Below are positions 15,293-24,759 of a stretch of DNA of 64,000 bases, piece by piece. Under the pieces are notes generated by a model. The model made no database searches and was not told where the DNA came from. It worked only from the letters and a program-made list of their open reading frames with translations. Position 1 is the stretch's first letter; each line of letters begins with the position of its first letter. This DNA comes from CAWDNM01 sp964521195 (GTDB taxonomy: Bacteria > Actinomycetota > Coriobacteriia > Anaerosomatales > JAAXUF01): positions 434,001-498,000 of the forward strand of contig CAZFRE010000001.1 in NCBI GenBank assembly GCA_964521195.1, in the 5' to 3' direction. The position numbers and the translations under genes are program-made.

Positions 15293-16147
15293 ATGAAGGC
15301 GATCATCCCCGCGGCGGGCATGGGCACGCGCTTTCTGCCGCTCACGAAGTCGCAGCCCAAGGAGATGCTCCCGGTCGTCGACAAGCCGGTCATCCAGTAC
15401 GTGGTCGAGGAGGCGGTCGCCGGCGGCGCGAGCGACATCCTCATCATCACCGGCCGCGGCAAGCGCGCGCTCGAGGACCACTTCGACCGCTCGGTCGAGC
15501 TCGAGGCGCTGCTCGAGGAGACCGGCAAGACCAAGGAGCTGGCGACCGTCCTCAAGATCTCGGAGCTCGCCGAGGTGTTCTACGTGCGCCAGAAGCAGCC
15601 CCGGGGCCTCGGTCACGCCGTGCTGTGCGGTGCCCCGTTCTCGGACGACGAACCGTTCTACGTCATGCTCGGCGACGAGTTGGTGCCCGACTGCAGCGTG
15701 CTGCCGCGGATGCGTGCGGTCTACGAGCGTACCGGCGCGAGCGTGATCGCCGTCGTGCCCGCGCCCGAAGACCAGGTCTACCGCTACGGCGTCATCGCCG
15801 GCGAGCCGGTAGAGGATGGTGTGTGGAAGGTCAATGGCCTGGTCGAGAAGCCGGCGCGCGGCGAGGAGCCGAGTAACCTGCGCATCTTCGGCCGCTACCT
15901 GCTGACGCCCGCGGTCATGGAGATCCTCGCGTCGACGCCGCCAGGCAAGGGCGGCGAGATCCAGCTCACCGACGCGCTCGTGAAGCTGCTCGAGCGCGAG
16001 GACATCTACGCCGTCGTGCTGGAGCCCGACTGCGGCCGCGATACCGGCAACGTGCTCGCGTGGCTCGAGGCCAACGTAGCGCTTGCGCTCGAGCGCGAGG
16101 AGTACGGCGCCGACCTGCGCGAGTCGCTCAAGCGGATGCTGGGGTAG
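15293..16147 (+). CDS. galU: UTP-glucose-1-phosphate uridylyltransferase
   Basis: 284 residues; makes UDP-glucose. Opening AIIPAAGMGTRFLPLTKSQPKEMLPV is cited by its motifs GMGTRFLP (residues 9-16) and PKEMLP (residues 22-27); LGDELV and FVEKP-like LVEKP are present. It closes with SLKRMLG, in the first copy of a 24-bp tandem duplication, so the present stop may have replaced a longer end. It links central sugar metabolism to the glycan locus downstream. Confidence 0.94.
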   Translation: MKAIIPAAGMGTRFLPLTKSQPKEMLPVVDKPVIQYVVEEAVAGGASDILIITGRGKRALEDHFDRSVELEALLEETGKTKELATVLKISELAEVFYVRQKQPRGLGHAVLCGAPFSDDEPFYVMLGDELVPDCSVLPRMRAVYERTGASVIAVVPAPEDQVYRYGVIAGEPVEDGVWKVNGLVEKPARGEEPSNLRIFGRYLLTPAVMEILASTPPGKGGEIQLTDALVKLLEREDIYAVVLEPDCGRDTGNVLAWLEANVALALEREEYGADLRESLKRMLG

Positions 16148-16169
16148 TCGCTCAAGCGGATGCTGGGGC
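16122..16169 (+). repeat. 24-bp tandem duplication over the galU stop codon
   Basis: Two head-to-tail 24-bp units (16122-16145 and 16146-16169) differ only at the last base, T in the first and C in the second. The first gives the galU stop TAG; the second has CAG in the same place. The unit is a whole number of codons. Confidence 0.95.
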
Positions 16170-16200
16170 AGTCGCGCGGCGCGCCTCGACTGCTCGCGCG

Positions 16201-17211
16201 TCAGGCTCGTGGCGGCGTACCGGGCCGGTGGTTGCGCTTCGGTCCCGACCACCCGAACCACGCGTCCGCGCGGTAGAACGCCCAGCCGAGCAGTGACGGC
16301 GCAAGCAGGTCCTGAGCGAGGGGCGCGATCACGAAACCACGCCTGCGGAACCCGAAGTAGATGATCTGCAGCAGGTAGACGTGGTACGACGCGCGGCCGA
16401 GTTCCGCGAGGACTGTCCACGCACCCCGCTCCACACTCGGCAGCCACCGCATGCCCGCCATCACGAGCAGCGCGGTGTAGCCGAACCCGAGCACATTCTG
16501 CGGCTGCCAGGTGTAAGCGAAGAACGCAGGCTTGCCCGTGAACTGGATCGTGATGATGTAGGCGAGCGAGATCGCGGCCCACACGAGCAGCCACCGGTTT
16601 CGGCGCTCCGTGAAGCTCCAGCCGTCGGCGAGCCACAATCCGATGGCGAACGCAGCCAGAAGCCGGATCGGGTTCATGCCGTACACGCTGAAGTGCTCGG
16701 CGCCGGGCATATAGAAGCCCCACGCGAGCTCGTAGGCGAGGTCCGCGGCGAGCATGGCGGCCATCGACGCGCGTGGCCAGCGACGGTACGCGCCCCACAA
16801 CGCGGGTCCGATGACCGTGAAGACGGCGATGAAGAGGATGAAGTAGTTGCCGGCGCCGCCGAAAGGGAAGTAGCCGAGCAGCGTGAGCCGGCTGATGCGG
16901 GGCGGCGCGCCGATCGTGTAGTAGCGTTGGGCGGCGATCGCCGAGGCGATCGCGAATGCGATCGCGAACGGCACGGCGAACCGCCGGAAGCGGCGCCAGT
17001 AGTGGCTCGCGCCGTGCGTCTCGGCTTGGCGGCGCAGGCTCATCGCGAGGTTCATGCCCATGAGCACGATGAAGACGGGGACGGCCTGGAGCGCGTAGAA
17101 GTCCGTGAGTCGCTTGGCGTGGAACGGGGCGATGGCGGCGTGCGTGAAGAGCACGCCCAGGATAGCGAGTCCCTTCATGATGTCGATCTGCGGGTAGCGC
17201 ACCTGTGCCAT
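16201..17211 (-). CDS. Acyltransferase 3 family membrane protein
   Basis: 336 residues with about ten hydrophobic helices. The start region IDIMKGLAILGVLFTHA carries the family's N-terminal His after KGLAI. The segment ELGRASYHVYLLQ is typical near the C-terminus. Such enzymes add acyl groups to surface polysaccharides, or serve as OpgC/OafA-like modifiers. It is convergent with galU and divergent from gmd. It is a paralog of the protein at 22629-23642, sharing the KGIAI and G-x-ASYHV elements. The start fits ATG at 17211; an upstream extension overlaps gmd and is unlikely. Confidence 0.78.
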   Translation of the reverse strand: MAQVRYPQIDIMKGLAILGVLFTHAAIAPFHAKRLTDFYALQAVPVFIVLMGMNLAMSLRRQAETHGASHYWRRFRRFAVPFAIAFAIASAIAAQRYYTIGAPPRISRLTLLGYFPFGGAGNYFILFIAVFTVIGPALWGAYRRWPRASMAAMLAADLAYELAWGFYMPGAEHFSVYGMNPIRLLAAFAIGLWLADGWSFTERRNRWLLVWAAISLAYIITIQFTGKPAFFAYTWQPQNVLGFGYTALLVMAGMRWLPSVERGAWTVLAELGRASYHVYLLQIIYFGFRRRGFVIAPLAQDLLAPSLLGWAFYRADAWFGWSGPKRNHRPGTPPRA

Positions 17212-17320
17212 GCGGCTAGAATACCAAGAGGCGCTGGTGCGCGGTCCGTCTCGGCGGTTCGCGGCCGCGTATCCGCTACAATCACTCAGGTTCGAAAGTG
17301 CCTTCGGGAAGTGGGTTCGT

Positions 17321-18283
17321 ATGTCCAAGCGTGCGCTTATCACCGGCATCACCGGCCAGGACGGTTCGTACCTCGCCGAGCTGCTGCTCGACAAGGGATA
17401 CGAGGTGTTCGGCCTCGTGCGTCGCTCGGCGACTCCGTCCACCGAGCGGATCTCGCACATCCTCGACCGGGTGACGCTTGTCGTCGGGGACATGTCCGAT
17501 CAGACCTCGCTCATCGACGCTGTCGACAAGGCGCAGCCGGACGAGGTCTACAACCTCGCGGCGCAATCGTTCGTCTTCGACTCGTGGACGGTCCCGGTCA
17601 ACACCGGTGACGTCGACGGGCTCGGCGTGACGAGACTGCTCGAGGCGATCCGCCGCGTGAAGCCCGATGCACGCTTCTACCAGGCATCCTCCTCGGAGAT
17701 GTATGGCAAGGTGCACGCGGTGCCGCAGACCGAGGAGACGCCGTTTCACCCGCGCAGCCCGTACGGTGTCGCGAAGGTGTACGGCTACTACATCACGCTG
17801 AACTACCGCGAGTCGTTCTCGATGCACGCGAGCAACGGCATCCTCTTCAACCACGAGTCGCCGCGCCGCGGGCTGGAGTTCGTGACACGCAAGATCACCG
17901 ACGGCGTCGCGCGCATCAAGCTCGGGCTCGCGGACGAGCTGAGGCTCGGCAACCTCGACGCGAAGCGCGACTGGGGCTTTGCAGGCGACTACGTCGAGGG
18001 CATGTGGCGCATCCTGCAGGCCGATGAGCCCGGCGACTACGTGCTTGCGACCAACGAGACCCACACGGTGCGCGAGTTCTGCGAGATCGCCTTCGCGCGC
18101 GTAGGTCTGGACTACGAGGACCACGTCGTCGTCGACCCCGCGTTCGTGCGTCCTGCAGAGGTCGACCTGCTGCTCGGCGATCCCGCGAAGGCGAAGGCCG
18201 AACTCGGCTGGGAGCCGCAGGTCAGCTTCCGGGGTCTCGTGGAGATGATGGTCGACGCCGACATGGAGCGTCTGTCCCGCTAG
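17321..18283 (+). CDS. gmd: GDP-mannose 4,6-dehydratase, first copy
   Basis: 320 residues; extended SDR that converts GDP-mannose to GDP-4-keto-6-deoxymannose. The NADP motif GITGQDGSYLAE is diagnostic, with catalytic Ser/Glu in ASSSEMYG, Tyr-x3-Lys in SPYGVAKVY, and FNHESPRRG and AKRDWGFAGDYVEGMW as further Gmd signatures. Slightly shorter than typical 340-370 residue enzymes. The ATG at 17321 begins directly with the Rossmann strand. The second copy follows after 16 bp. Confidence 0.9.
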   Translation: MSKRALITGITGQDGSYLAELLLDKGYEVFGLVRRSATPSTERISHILDRVTLVVGDMSDQTSLIDAVDKAQPDEVYNLAAQSFVFDSWTVPVNTGDVDGLGVTRLLEAIRRVKPDARFYQASSSEMYGKVHAVPQTEETPFHPRSPYGVAKVYGYYITLNYRESFSMHASNGILFNHESPRRGLEFVTRKITDGVARIKLGLADELRLGNLDAKRDWGFAGDYVEGMWRILQADEPGDYVLATNETHTVREFCEIAFARVGLDYEDHVVVDPAFVRPAEVDLLLGDPAKAKAELGWEPQVSFRGLVEMMVDADMERLSR

Positions 18284-18299
18284 GGGCAGGCAGCCGCTC

Positions 18300-19259
18300 G
18301 TGTCCAGACGCGCCCTCATCACTGGCGTCGCCGGCCAGGACGGGACGTACTTGACCGAGTTGCTGCTCGGTAAGGGGTACGAGGTGTTCGGCGTGCCGGG
18401 CCCGTTCCCCAACGACTTCGCCGGGACGGTCGCCGCCAATCCCGGTCGCGTCCACTCGATCGATGCGGACCTGGCCGACATGGAGTCGCTGCTCGCCGCG
18501 GTCGAGGCGTCGCGCCCGGATGAGGTCTACAACTTCGCGGCGCAGTCGTCGGTCGGCGACTCGTGGGCGGGAGCACTTGCCACCACCGAGATCAACGCCG
18601 TCGGCGTGCTGCGGCTGCTTGAGGCGTTGCGCAGGCTCGCACCCGAGGCCCGCTTCTTCCAAGCGGCCTCCGCCGAGATGTTCGGCAACGCGTCGGAGAT
18701 GCCGCAGCGCGAGACGACGCCCTTGCAGCCGCGCTCGCCGTACGCCGCATCCAAGACGTACGCATTCCACATCGTGGGAAGCTACCGCGACTCGTATGCG
18801 ATGCACGCCAGCAACGGCATCATGTTCAACCACGAGTCGCCGCTTCGGGGCGTGCAGTTCGTGACGCGCAAGATCACCGACGGTGCTGTGCGCTGCAAGC
18901 TGGGGCTCGCGAGCGAGCTTCGGCTCGGCAATCTCGAGGCGAAGCGCGACTGGGGCTTCGCGGGCGACTACGTCGAGGCTATGTGGCTCATGCTCCAGCA
19001 GGAGTCGCCGGACGACTACGTCGTCGCGTCGGGCGACGTGCACACGGTGCGCGAGTTCTGCTCGGCGGCGTTCGGGCATCTCGGGCTCGACTATGAGGAG
19101 TACGTCGTCGTCGATCCCGAGTTCTTCCGCCCCGTCGACGTGCACGTGTTCTACGGCGACGCGACCAAGGCTCGGACGCGGCTTGGGTGGGAGCCGAGGG
19201 TCGGGTTCGAGGAGCTTGTCAGGATGATGGTCGACGCCGACCTCGCTCGGCTGGGATGA
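18300..19259 (+). CDS. GDP-mannose 4,6-dehydratase paralog, second copy
   Basis: 319 residues, clearly homologous to the preceding gene along its whole length (GVAGQDGTYLTE, SPYAASKTYAF, FNHESPLRG, AKRDWGFAGDYVEAMW). Catalytic Ser, Glu, Tyr and Lys are all kept. The substrate region differs: residues 30-45 read GVPGPFPNDF in place of the LVRRSATPSTERI of copy one, where Gmd normally binds NADP phosphate and GDP. It could have another substrate, such as reduction/epimerisation of the same intermediate (Rmd-like). Starts with GTG. Confidence 0.8.
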   Translation: MSRRALITGVAGQDGTYLTELLLGKGYEVFGVPGPFPNDFAGTVAANPGRVHSIDADLADMESLLAAVEASRPDEVYNFAAQSSVGDSWAGALATTEINAVGVLRLLEALRRLAPEARFFQAASAEMFGNASEMPQRETTPLQPRSPYAASKTYAFHIVGSYRDSYAMHASNGIMFNHESPLRGVQFVTRKITDGAVRCKLGLASELRLGNLEAKRDWGFAGDYVEAMWLMLQQESPDDYVVASGDVHTVREFCSAAFGHLGLDYEEYVVVDPEFFRPVDVHVFYGDATKARTRLGWEPRVGFEELVRMMVDADLARLG

Positions 19260-19301
19260 CGGCGATTCCGGGTACGGCTCACGCGAAAGGGTAGGGCGAA
19301 C

Positions 19302-20765
19302 GTGACCACACCGAGACTGCGAGCGACGATTCTGGCCGGCGGGAGCGGGCAGCGCTTCTGGCCGCTGTCGCGCGAACTCAATCCCAAGCAGCTGCTGTCG
19401 ATGTTCGGCACCGAGTCGCTCATCGCGGCCGCCGTTCACCGGATCCTGCCCTTCGCCGAGGGGGGTGCGTCGGTCTCGATCGCCACGAACGAGCGACTCT
19501 TCGACGAGCTGCGCAACCACCTCACGGCGCAGGACGACCCGGAACTGCACGCGGTCCGCTACATCCAAGAGCCGCTACCCAAGAACACCGCACCGGCCAT
19601 CGCGCTCGCAGCGGCGATATTCTCGGCTGAGGATCCGGACGCGATCATGGTCGTCCTGCCGAGCGACCACCTGCTCGAGGACGGCGAGACCTGGGCCGAC
19701 TGCATCAACACCGCCGCGGCGGTCGCGGCCGACGGCTACCTCGTGACGATCGGCATCACGCCCACGCGCGCCGAGACCGGTTACGGCTACATCCGCGCCG
19801 GCGAGCCGCTTGCCGGCTACGTGGTCGGCTCGGTGACGCCGCACGTCGCCGCCGAGTTCGTCGAGAAGCCCGACGCGCCGCGCGCCGAGGAGTTCGTGGC
19901 GAGCGGGCGCTACTTCTGGAACGCGGGCATCTTCGTGATGAAGGCGGCGCGCGTGCTGGAGGAGCTCGACGCCGCCGGCGGCGAGGTCGCGCACGTCGCC
20001 GAGGTCGCGCGCTGGATCGCCGCGCAGCCTGAGGCCGAGCGTCACGGCGACGAGGCGCGCGAGCGGTTCGCGACCATCGAGCCGATCTCGATCGACAAGG
20101 CGATCATGGAGCGTTCCGAGCGCGTCGCGGTCATTCCTGCGCCGCTGAAGTGGAGCGATGTCGGGTCGTTGCTCGCCCTGGGCGACATCGCGACTCCGGA
20201 CGATGCGGGCAACGTGCGCCTGGGCCGCGGCGTCGACATCGATTCGAGCGGCTCGATCGTGTACTCGACCGACCGGCTCGTGGCCACGCTCGGCATCGAC
20301 GACCTCATCGTGGTCGACACCACCGACGCCACGCTCGTGGTGCCCAAGGAGCGCGCGCAGGATGTCAGGCAGGTGGTGGACGCGCTCAAGCTGCTCGGCG
20401 CGCCCGAGATCACCCAGCCCAAGGTGAGCCTGCGGCCGTGGGGGTCGTGGACGAGCCTGCTCAAGGGCCCCGGCTACCAGATCAAGCTGCTCGAGATCAA
20501 GCCGGGTGGGCGCCCGAGCCTGCAGCGCCACGCGCACCGAAGCGAGCACTGGATCGTCGTCGAGGGTACGGCGATCGTGACGTGCGACGGCAGCCTGCTC
20601 CAGGTGCCCGTCAACCGCAGCGCCTACATCCCGCTCGGTGCGTCGCACCGCATCGAGAACCATGGCACCGAGATGCTGAAAGTCATCGAAGTGCAGGTGG
20701 GCGACTATCTGGGTGAGGACGATATCGTACGGCTCGAGGACGACTACCACCGCGAGGGGGAGTAG
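19302..20765 (+). CDS. manC: Mannose-1-phosphate guanylyltransferase / mannose-6-phosphate isomerase
   Basis: 487 residues, bifunctional type II PMI/GMP. The nucleotidyltransferase domain has LAGGSGQRFWPLSR (residues 11-24), VLPSDHLL, FVEKPDAP and WNAGIFV. The C-terminal cupin has RPWGSW, IKPGGRPSLQRHAHRSEHW and a Zn-binding set of His and Glu residues; the usual SLQxHxxRxEHW is intact. It supplies GDP-mannose to the two Gmd enzymes upstream. Start is GTG with AAAGGG upstream. Confidence 0.93.
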   Translation: MTTPRLRATILAGGSGQRFWPLSRELNPKQLLSMFGTESLIAAAVHRILPFAEGGASVSIATNERLFDELRNHLTAQDDPELHAVRYIQEPLPKNTAPAIALAAAIFSAEDPDAIMVVLPSDHLLEDGETWADCINTAAAVAADGYLVTIGITPTRAETGYGYIRAGEPLAGYVVGSVTPHVAAEFVEKPDAPRAEEFVASGRYFWNAGIFVMKAARVLEELDAAGGEVAHVAEVARWIAAQPEAERHGDEARERFATIEPISIDKAIMERSERVAVIPAPLKWSDVGSLLALGDIATPDDAGNVRLGRGVDIDSSGSIVYSTDRLVATLGIDDLIVVDTTDATLVVPKERAQDVRQVVDALKLLGAPEITQPKVSLRPWGSWTSLLKGPGYQIKLLEIKPGGRPSLQRHAHRSEHWIVVEGTAIVTCDGSLLQVPVNRSAYIPLGASHRIENHGTEMLKVIEVQVGDYLGEDDIVRLEDDYHREGE

Positions 20766-20766
20766 C

Positions 20767-22632
20767 GTGTCGTCACCGATCTCACGGACGCTCACGTGGC
20801 TGAGCGACTACCTGCGCATCAGCGCGATCCGGCGCATGCTCGGCATCGTCGAGGTCAAGTTCGTCGAGATTGCCGGACTGGTCCTGTTCGCCGTGGTGTT
20901 CGCGATCTTCGAGGGCGTGGGGCTTTCGCTGCTCCTGCCGATCCTCCAGTTCGCCGAGGGGGGTCAGGCGGCGGTACTCGAGAACTCGGGGCCGATCTGG
21001 AGCGCGATCTCGGCGTTCATGGAGGCGTTCAACCTGCCGCTCACGCTTCCGGTACTGCTCCTGCTGGCCTTCATCCCGATCCTGCTGCGGCAGGTCGTCT
21101 TCTACTTCAACGCGTGGTACTCGGCGGTCGTCGCGGGGCGGATCGGCGTGCGGATGCGAATGCAGACGCTGGACGCCGTGCTCGACGCCGACCCGGAGTT
21201 CTTCACGCGGCATCCCGTCGGGAGGCTCGTGGGCGTGGCGGTCACGCAGACGCTCGCCGCCGGCCAAGCGGTGCTCGCGGTCATCAAGCAGCTCTCCATC
21301 GGCCTGCTGATGCTGCTGTACGTGATGATCCTCTTCGTGCTGTCGGCCCCATTGACGCTCACGACGATGCTCTTCGCTCTGCTGGTCTCGACGTTGGTCA
21401 AGGCCAGTCTCGCCCGGATACGGGACTTCGGCGTCGAGTCCGCGGAGATCAGCCAGGAGATGACCGGCAAGATCGTCGAGCGGTTCGCCATGATGCGGCT
21501 CGTGAAGCTGCGCGATCAGAAGGCCGCTGAGTCGCAGCGCATCCGGGGATTCTCAGAGGTCATGCGCGAACTGAGCGTGAAGCAGGCGCGGCTTGGCGCC
21601 AACGTCGAGGTCACCGCCGATCCCATCCTGATGCTCTCGGTGTTCGTGACGCTCTATATCGGAATCAGCTTCCTGGGGATGTCGCTCGCGGAACTCGGGC
21701 TGCTGCTGTTCATCCTCAGCCGGCTCAACGCCAAGATCAAGGAGTTCAACGGCGGGCGTCAGCTGATCTCGACGAACATGGCGGGCCTGCTGCTCGTCCA
21801 GGAGATGACGGAGGAGGCGCTCGCGTCGAACACGATCCGGCGGGGGCCGGTGCGGTTCGAAGGGCTCCAGCACGCGATCGAGCTGCGTGACGTGGAGTTC
21901 AGCTATGCCGACGCCGAAGTGGCCGAGGATCCGACGGCGCCGAAGTCGCGTCCGGTGCTCGACGGCGTCTCCCTGAACATTCCGGCCGGCTCGTTCACCG
22001 CGCTCGTCGGCCGGTCGGGCTCGGGCAAGTCCACGCTCGTCGAGCTCCTGCCGCGCTTGCGCGAAGTCACCGCGGGGTCGATCTCGTTCGACGGCGTCGA
22101 CATCGAGCAGTACGACGTGGGCACGTTGCGCCGGGGCATCGGATACCTCACGCAGAGCGCGATGCTGTTCAACGACACCGTCCGAGAGAACCTCATCTAC
22201 GGGCTTGGTTTCGAGCCGACCGACGACGTCATCCGTGAGGCGCTGACGCAAGCGTACGCGACGTTCGTCTACGACCTCCCCAATGGGCTCGAGACGCGAA
22301 TCGGGGACCGGGGCGTTCGCTTCTCGGGAGGGGAGCGGCAGCGCATCGCACTTGCGCGCGTGCTGCTCGAGGACTGCTCGGTGCTCATTCTCGACGAGCC
22401 GACAAGCGCGCTCGACTCCGAGTCGGAAGCCTACATCCAGAAGGCGCTCGCGGCACTGCATGGCAAGAAGACCATCATCGTCATCGCACACCGGCTTGCA
22501 ACCGTCATCCAAGCCGACCAGCTGCTCGTCATCGAGGACGGACGCGTCACGGAACGTGGAACGCACGAGGAGCTCATGCAGCAGCAGGGCGCCTACCAGA
22601 AGCTGTTCGCGAGCCAGCTGCTGGCGGAGTGA
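20767..22632 (+). CDS. ABC transporter, fused membrane and ATPase domains (MsbA/PglK-like glycolipid exporter)
   Basis: 621 residues. Six hydrophobic helices occupy about residues 25-330. The ATPase has Walker A VGRSGSGKSTLVE (about residue 415), the Q-loop in YLTQSAMLFNDTV, signature FSGGERQRIALAR, Walker B LILDEPTSALD and the H-loop IAHRLAT. By context it is probably the flippase for a lipid-linked glycan made by this cluster. GTG start two bases after manC; the stop overlaps the next gene in GTGA. Confidence 0.85.
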   Translation: MSSPISRTLTWLSDYLRISAIRRMLGIVEVKFVEIAGLVLFAVVFAIFEGVGLSLLLPILQFAEGGQAAVLENSGPIWSAISAFMEAFNLPLTLPVLLLLAFIPILLRQVVFYFNAWYSAVVAGRIGVRMRMQTLDAVLDADPEFFTRHPVGRLVGVAVTQTLAAGQAVLAVIKQLSIGLLMLLYVMILFVLSAPLTLTTMLFALLVSTLVKASLARIRDFGVESAEISQEMTGKIVERFAMMRLVKLRDQKAAESQRIRGFSEVMRELSVKQARLGANVEVTADPILMLSVFVTLYIGISFLGMSLAELGLLLFILSRLNAKIKEFNGGRQLISTNMAGLLLVQEMTEEALASNTIRRGPVRFEGLQHAIELRDVEFSYADAEVAEDPTAPKSRPVLDGVSLNIPAGSFTALVGRSGSGKSTLVELLPRLREVTAGSISFDGVDIEQYDVGTLRRGIGYLTQSAMLFNDTVRENLIYGLGFEPTDDVIREALTQAYATFVYDLPNGLETRIGDRGVRFSGGERQRIALARVLLEDCSVLILDEPTSALDSESEAYIQKALAALHGKKTIIVIAHRLATVIQADQLLVIEDGRVTERGTHEELMQQQGAYQKLFASQLLAE

Positions 22633-23642
22633 GCCAGGTGTCGCCCGGCAGGATGCTCCAGGTGGACCTCCTGAAGGGCATCGCCATCGTCGCGGTGGTG
22701 CTGATCCACAGCCTGAGCGTGGCGCAGCTTCGGGCGGTCGGCGCCCGCCTGCACATCGAGGCTGCCGTTCCGGTCTTCTTCCTGCTCATGGCGTACAACG
22801 CGAAGCGGTCGTTCGACCGGTCGCACTCCGAATCCAGCCTGAGCCGGATCTACCGGTCCGGGTACGTGGGGCGGCGGCTGACGCGGCTGTTGATTCCGCT
22901 GGGCGTTGCGGTCGTCGTGTCCAGCGGTATCGCGCTCCTGCGCGACATCCCGCTGCAGTTCGGCTCGCGATCGTGGTTGCTGTCCATGCCGATCCCCCTC
23001 GTCGGACAGTTCTTCATCACGGTGAGTCTGGGCTTCGTGCTCCTTGCGCCCTGCCTCTACGCGGCCTACCGGCGCGCTCCGGTGCTGACGGTTCTGCTGT
23101 CGCTGGCCTCGAACCTGTTGTTCGAGATCGCCGCCGCTCAGTTCGCCGTGACGACCGCCGACTACTTCTACTACCAGGTGATACCGCTCAGGTTTCTCGC
23201 GCTGTTCGCCTTGGGCATGTGGCTGGCCGACGGCCCTGAACTGACGCTGACGCGCAATCGGTTCATCTTCGCGTACGCGCTGCTCAGCATCGGTTACCTT
23301 GCGATCGCCGGCGCACACAACCAGGTCGTCTTCGTCGGCGTGGAGTATGCGTACGACGTCGTGGCCTTCGGCTATCCGCTCCTGCTCGTCTCGGCGGGGC
23401 TGACGTGGCTGCCGGCGGCGACCACGGCGCCGCCACTGCACGCCATCGCGGAGCTCGGCAAGGCCAGCTACCACGTCTTTCTGGTGCAGGCGGTCTGGTT
23501 CAGCAGCGCGATCGCGGTCGTCTCGGCCGGCGACGTGCGCTGGATCCCCGCGAGCCTTGCGATCTGCTGCGGGCTCGGTTGGCTGTGGTACAGCGTCGAG
23601 CGGCGCGTCCTCTCACGGCCGCGACCCCACGCCTCGCCCTGA
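22629..23642 (+). CDS. Acyltransferase 3 family membrane protein, second copy
   Basis: 337 residues with about ten hydrophobic helices. DLLKGIAIVAVVLIHS carries the conserved N-terminal His, and ELGKASYHVFLVQ matches the paralog at 16201-17211. Likely acylates a sugar of the exported glycan. GTG start overlapping the ABC transporter stop. Confidence 0.78.
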   Translation: MSQVSPGRMLQVDLLKGIAIVAVVLIHSLSVAQLRAVGARLHIEAAVPVFFLLMAYNAKRSFDRSHSESSLSRIYRSGYVGRRLTRLLIPLGVAVVVSSGIALLRDIPLQFGSRSWLLSMPIPLVGQFFITVSLGFVLLAPCLYAAYRRAPVLTVLLSLASNLLFEIAAAQFAVTTADYFYYQVIPLRFLALFALGMWLADGPELTLTRNRFIFAYALLSIGYLAIAGAHNQVVFVGVEYAYDVVAFGYPLLLVSAGLTWLPAATTAPPLHAIAELGKASYHVFLVQAVWFSSAIAVVSAGDVRWIPASLAICCGLGWLWYSVERRVLSRPRPHASP

Positions 23643-23719
23643 TCGCCCCATCAGGCCGCCGCGTTCAAGTAGACTGACAGCGACGCAATGCTCTCGATCG
23701 GCGCTCTCGTGGAGGACGC

Positions 23720-24718
23720 ATGCAACTGCAAGGCAAGCGGGTCGTCGTAACCGGCGCGGACGGATTCATCGGCAGCCATCTCACTGAGGCTCTCGTCGCG
23801 CACGGAGCCCGGGTCAGGGCGTTCTGCTACTACAACTCCTTCGACTCGCGCGGGTGGCTCGACACCGTGCCCGAGAGCGTCTCCGCCGAGATCGACTTCT
23901 TCATGGGTGACATCCGCGACCCGAACGGCGTTCGTCGCGCACTCGCCGACCAGGACGCCGTCTTCCATCTCGCAGCCCTCATCGGCATCCCATTCTCGTA
24001 CCACTCGCCGGACTCCTACATCGACACGAACGTGCGGGGGACGCTCAACGTGCTCCAGGCGGCGCGCGATCTCGAGCTGGAGCGCGTCGTCGTCACCTCC
24101 ACGTCCGAGGTGTACGGCACCGCCCGCTACGTCCCCATCGACGAGTCGCACCCGCTGCAGGGCCAGTCCCCGTACTCGGCCTCGAAGATCGGCGCCGACA
24201 AGATCGCCGAGTCGTTCTACCGCAGCTTCGAACTGCCGGTGGTGACGGCGCGGCCGTTCAACACGTACGGCCCCCGGCAGTCCGCGCGCGCGGTCATCCC
24301 CACCATCGTCACCCAGTTGCTGGGCGGCGCGACCGAGCTCAAGCTCGGGTCGCTGCATCCCACGCGGGACCTCAACTTCGTCGCCGATACGTGCGCGGGG
24401 TTCATCGCGCTCGGCGAGTGCGACGCTGCGATCGGCCGCGAGGTGAACATCGGGACCGGCGCCGAGATCTCCGTCGGCGACCTCGCGCGCAAGCTCATCG
24501 AAGCGACCGGCGTGCAGGCCTCGATCGTCACCGACGACGTGCGGCTTCGGCCGGAAGGGAGCGAAGTCGAGCGGCTGCTCGCTTCCAACGACCTCATCCG
24601 ATCGCTCACGGAGTGGCGGCCGACGGTGTCGCTCGATGACGGGCTCGCCGCGACCGTGGAATGGTTCAAGGACGAGAACAATCGCGCCCGGTACCGCTGG
24701 GACCGATACGGTGTGTGA
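23720..24718 (+). CDS. NAD-dependent sugar 4,6-dehydratase, LegB-like
   Basis: 332 residues, extended SDR: TGADGFIGSHL (residues 11-21), catalytic TSEVYG and SPYSASK, and substrate-side PFNTYGPRQSARAVIPTIV. The length, the RAFCYYNSF region and the position in front of the PtmE/LegI/LegG-like genes match LegB, which makes the 4-keto-6-deoxy intermediate from GDP-GlcNAc (or UDP-GlcNAc in other NDP-sugar routes). This is the first dedicated step of legionaminic acid synthesis. Substrate cannot be read from sequence alone. Confidence 0.82.
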   Translation: MQLQGKRVVVTGADGFIGSHLTEALVAHGARVRAFCYYNSFDSRGWLDTVPESVSAEIDFFMGDIRDPNGVRRALADQDAVFHLAALIGIPFSYHSPDSYIDTNVRGTLNVLQAARDLELERVVVTSTSEVYGTARYVPIDESHPLQGQSPYSASKIGADKIAESFYRSFELPVVTARPFNTYGPRQSARAVIPTIVTQLLGGATELKLGSLHPTRDLNFVADTCAGFIALGECDAAIGREVNIGTGAEISVGDLARKLIEATGVQASIVTDDVRLRPEGSEVERLLASNDLIRSLTEWRPTVSLDDGLAATVEWFKDENNRARYRWDRYGV

Positions 24719-24759
24719 CGCGTTTCGCCGCAGCACGGCGGCCACGACTGAGTAGGGGC

